Below are positions 6,445 to 6,459 of a stretch of DNA of 6,459 nucleotides, one piece after another. Both the position numbers and the translations under genes were made by a program. Position 1 is the stretch's first letter. Every line of letters starts with the position of its first letter. The notes below the pieces were generated by a model. It searched no databases. It was given only the letters and a program-made list of their open reading frames with translations, and was not told where the DNA came from. The DNA is taken from assembly GCA_002390165.1 (NCBI GenBank), contig DGOU01000083.1, positions 27,666 to 34,124 on the forward strand. Direction: 5' to 3'. The DNA comes from Lutibacter sp. UBA4458. Lineage in GTDB: Bacteria; Bacteroidota; Bacteroidia; Flavobacteriales; Flavobacteriaceae.

Positions 6445-6459
6445 TCTAAAAAAATATTT

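Noticed and set aside
1..6459. Mobile elements, CRISPR arrays, tRNA or rRNA genes, toxin-antitoxin or defence genes
   Set aside because: Coding frames are intact, gaps are short (none over about 105 bases), and no direct-repeat arrays, transposase motifs or RNA gene folds are visible. The region looks like ordinary core chromosome.

Overview
The window is an AT-rich stretch of ordinary chromosomal DNA from a member of the Bacteroidota, most likely a Flavobacteriaceae bacterium. Three things point there: several gene starts follow matches to the Bacteroidota -7 promoter element TAnnTTTG, Shine-Dalgarno sequences are absent, and the window carries lineage-typical families (DUF2480, DUF3078, and a long PurF-like amidotransferase of about 630 residues). 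I see no tRNA, rRNA, CRISPR array, insertion sequence, phage gene or broken gene.

Layout. Positions 1-417 hold the C-terminal part of a class 1 fructose-1,6-bisphosphatase cut by the window edge. A Mn-type Fe/Mn superoxide dismutase follows at 520-1128. A strong hairpin with A/T tracts at 1161-1187 separates it from two minus-strand genes and can terminate transcription from both sides. Those genes, in transcription order, are a PfkB-family kinase (4100 to 3174) and a PurF-like amidophosphoribosyltransferase (3112 to 1214). A second terminator-like hairpin lies between them, only about 30 bases before the PurF-like start codon.

The 96-base divergent gap 4101-4196 separates the kinase from a plus-strand cluster: sufE (4197-4619), a MIP18/DUF59 Fe-S assembly protein (4671-4991) and a DUF2480 protein (5005-5514). 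An 18-base perfect palindrome in the gap places a TAnnTTTG element on each strand, so it looks like a compact bidirectional promoter. The cluster is followed by a DUF3078 outer-membrane beta-barrel protein (5575-6444).

How the genes fit together. SufE and the DUF59 protein are the sulfur-transfer and maturation side of the SUF iron-sulfur cluster system. The DUF2480 protein sits 13 bases behind the DUF59 gene and its only three cysteines lie in motif-like settings, so it is a candidate accessory factor of that system. The PfkB kinase and PurF-like enzyme may both act on ribose or nucleotide metabolism, but the kinase substrate cannot be read from sequence. The dismutase and bisphosphatase are housekeeping functions. 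I found no clearly new multi-gene system. The points most worth following up are DUF2480, the palindromic promoter, the hairpin before the PurF-like gene, and the divergent PurF itself.
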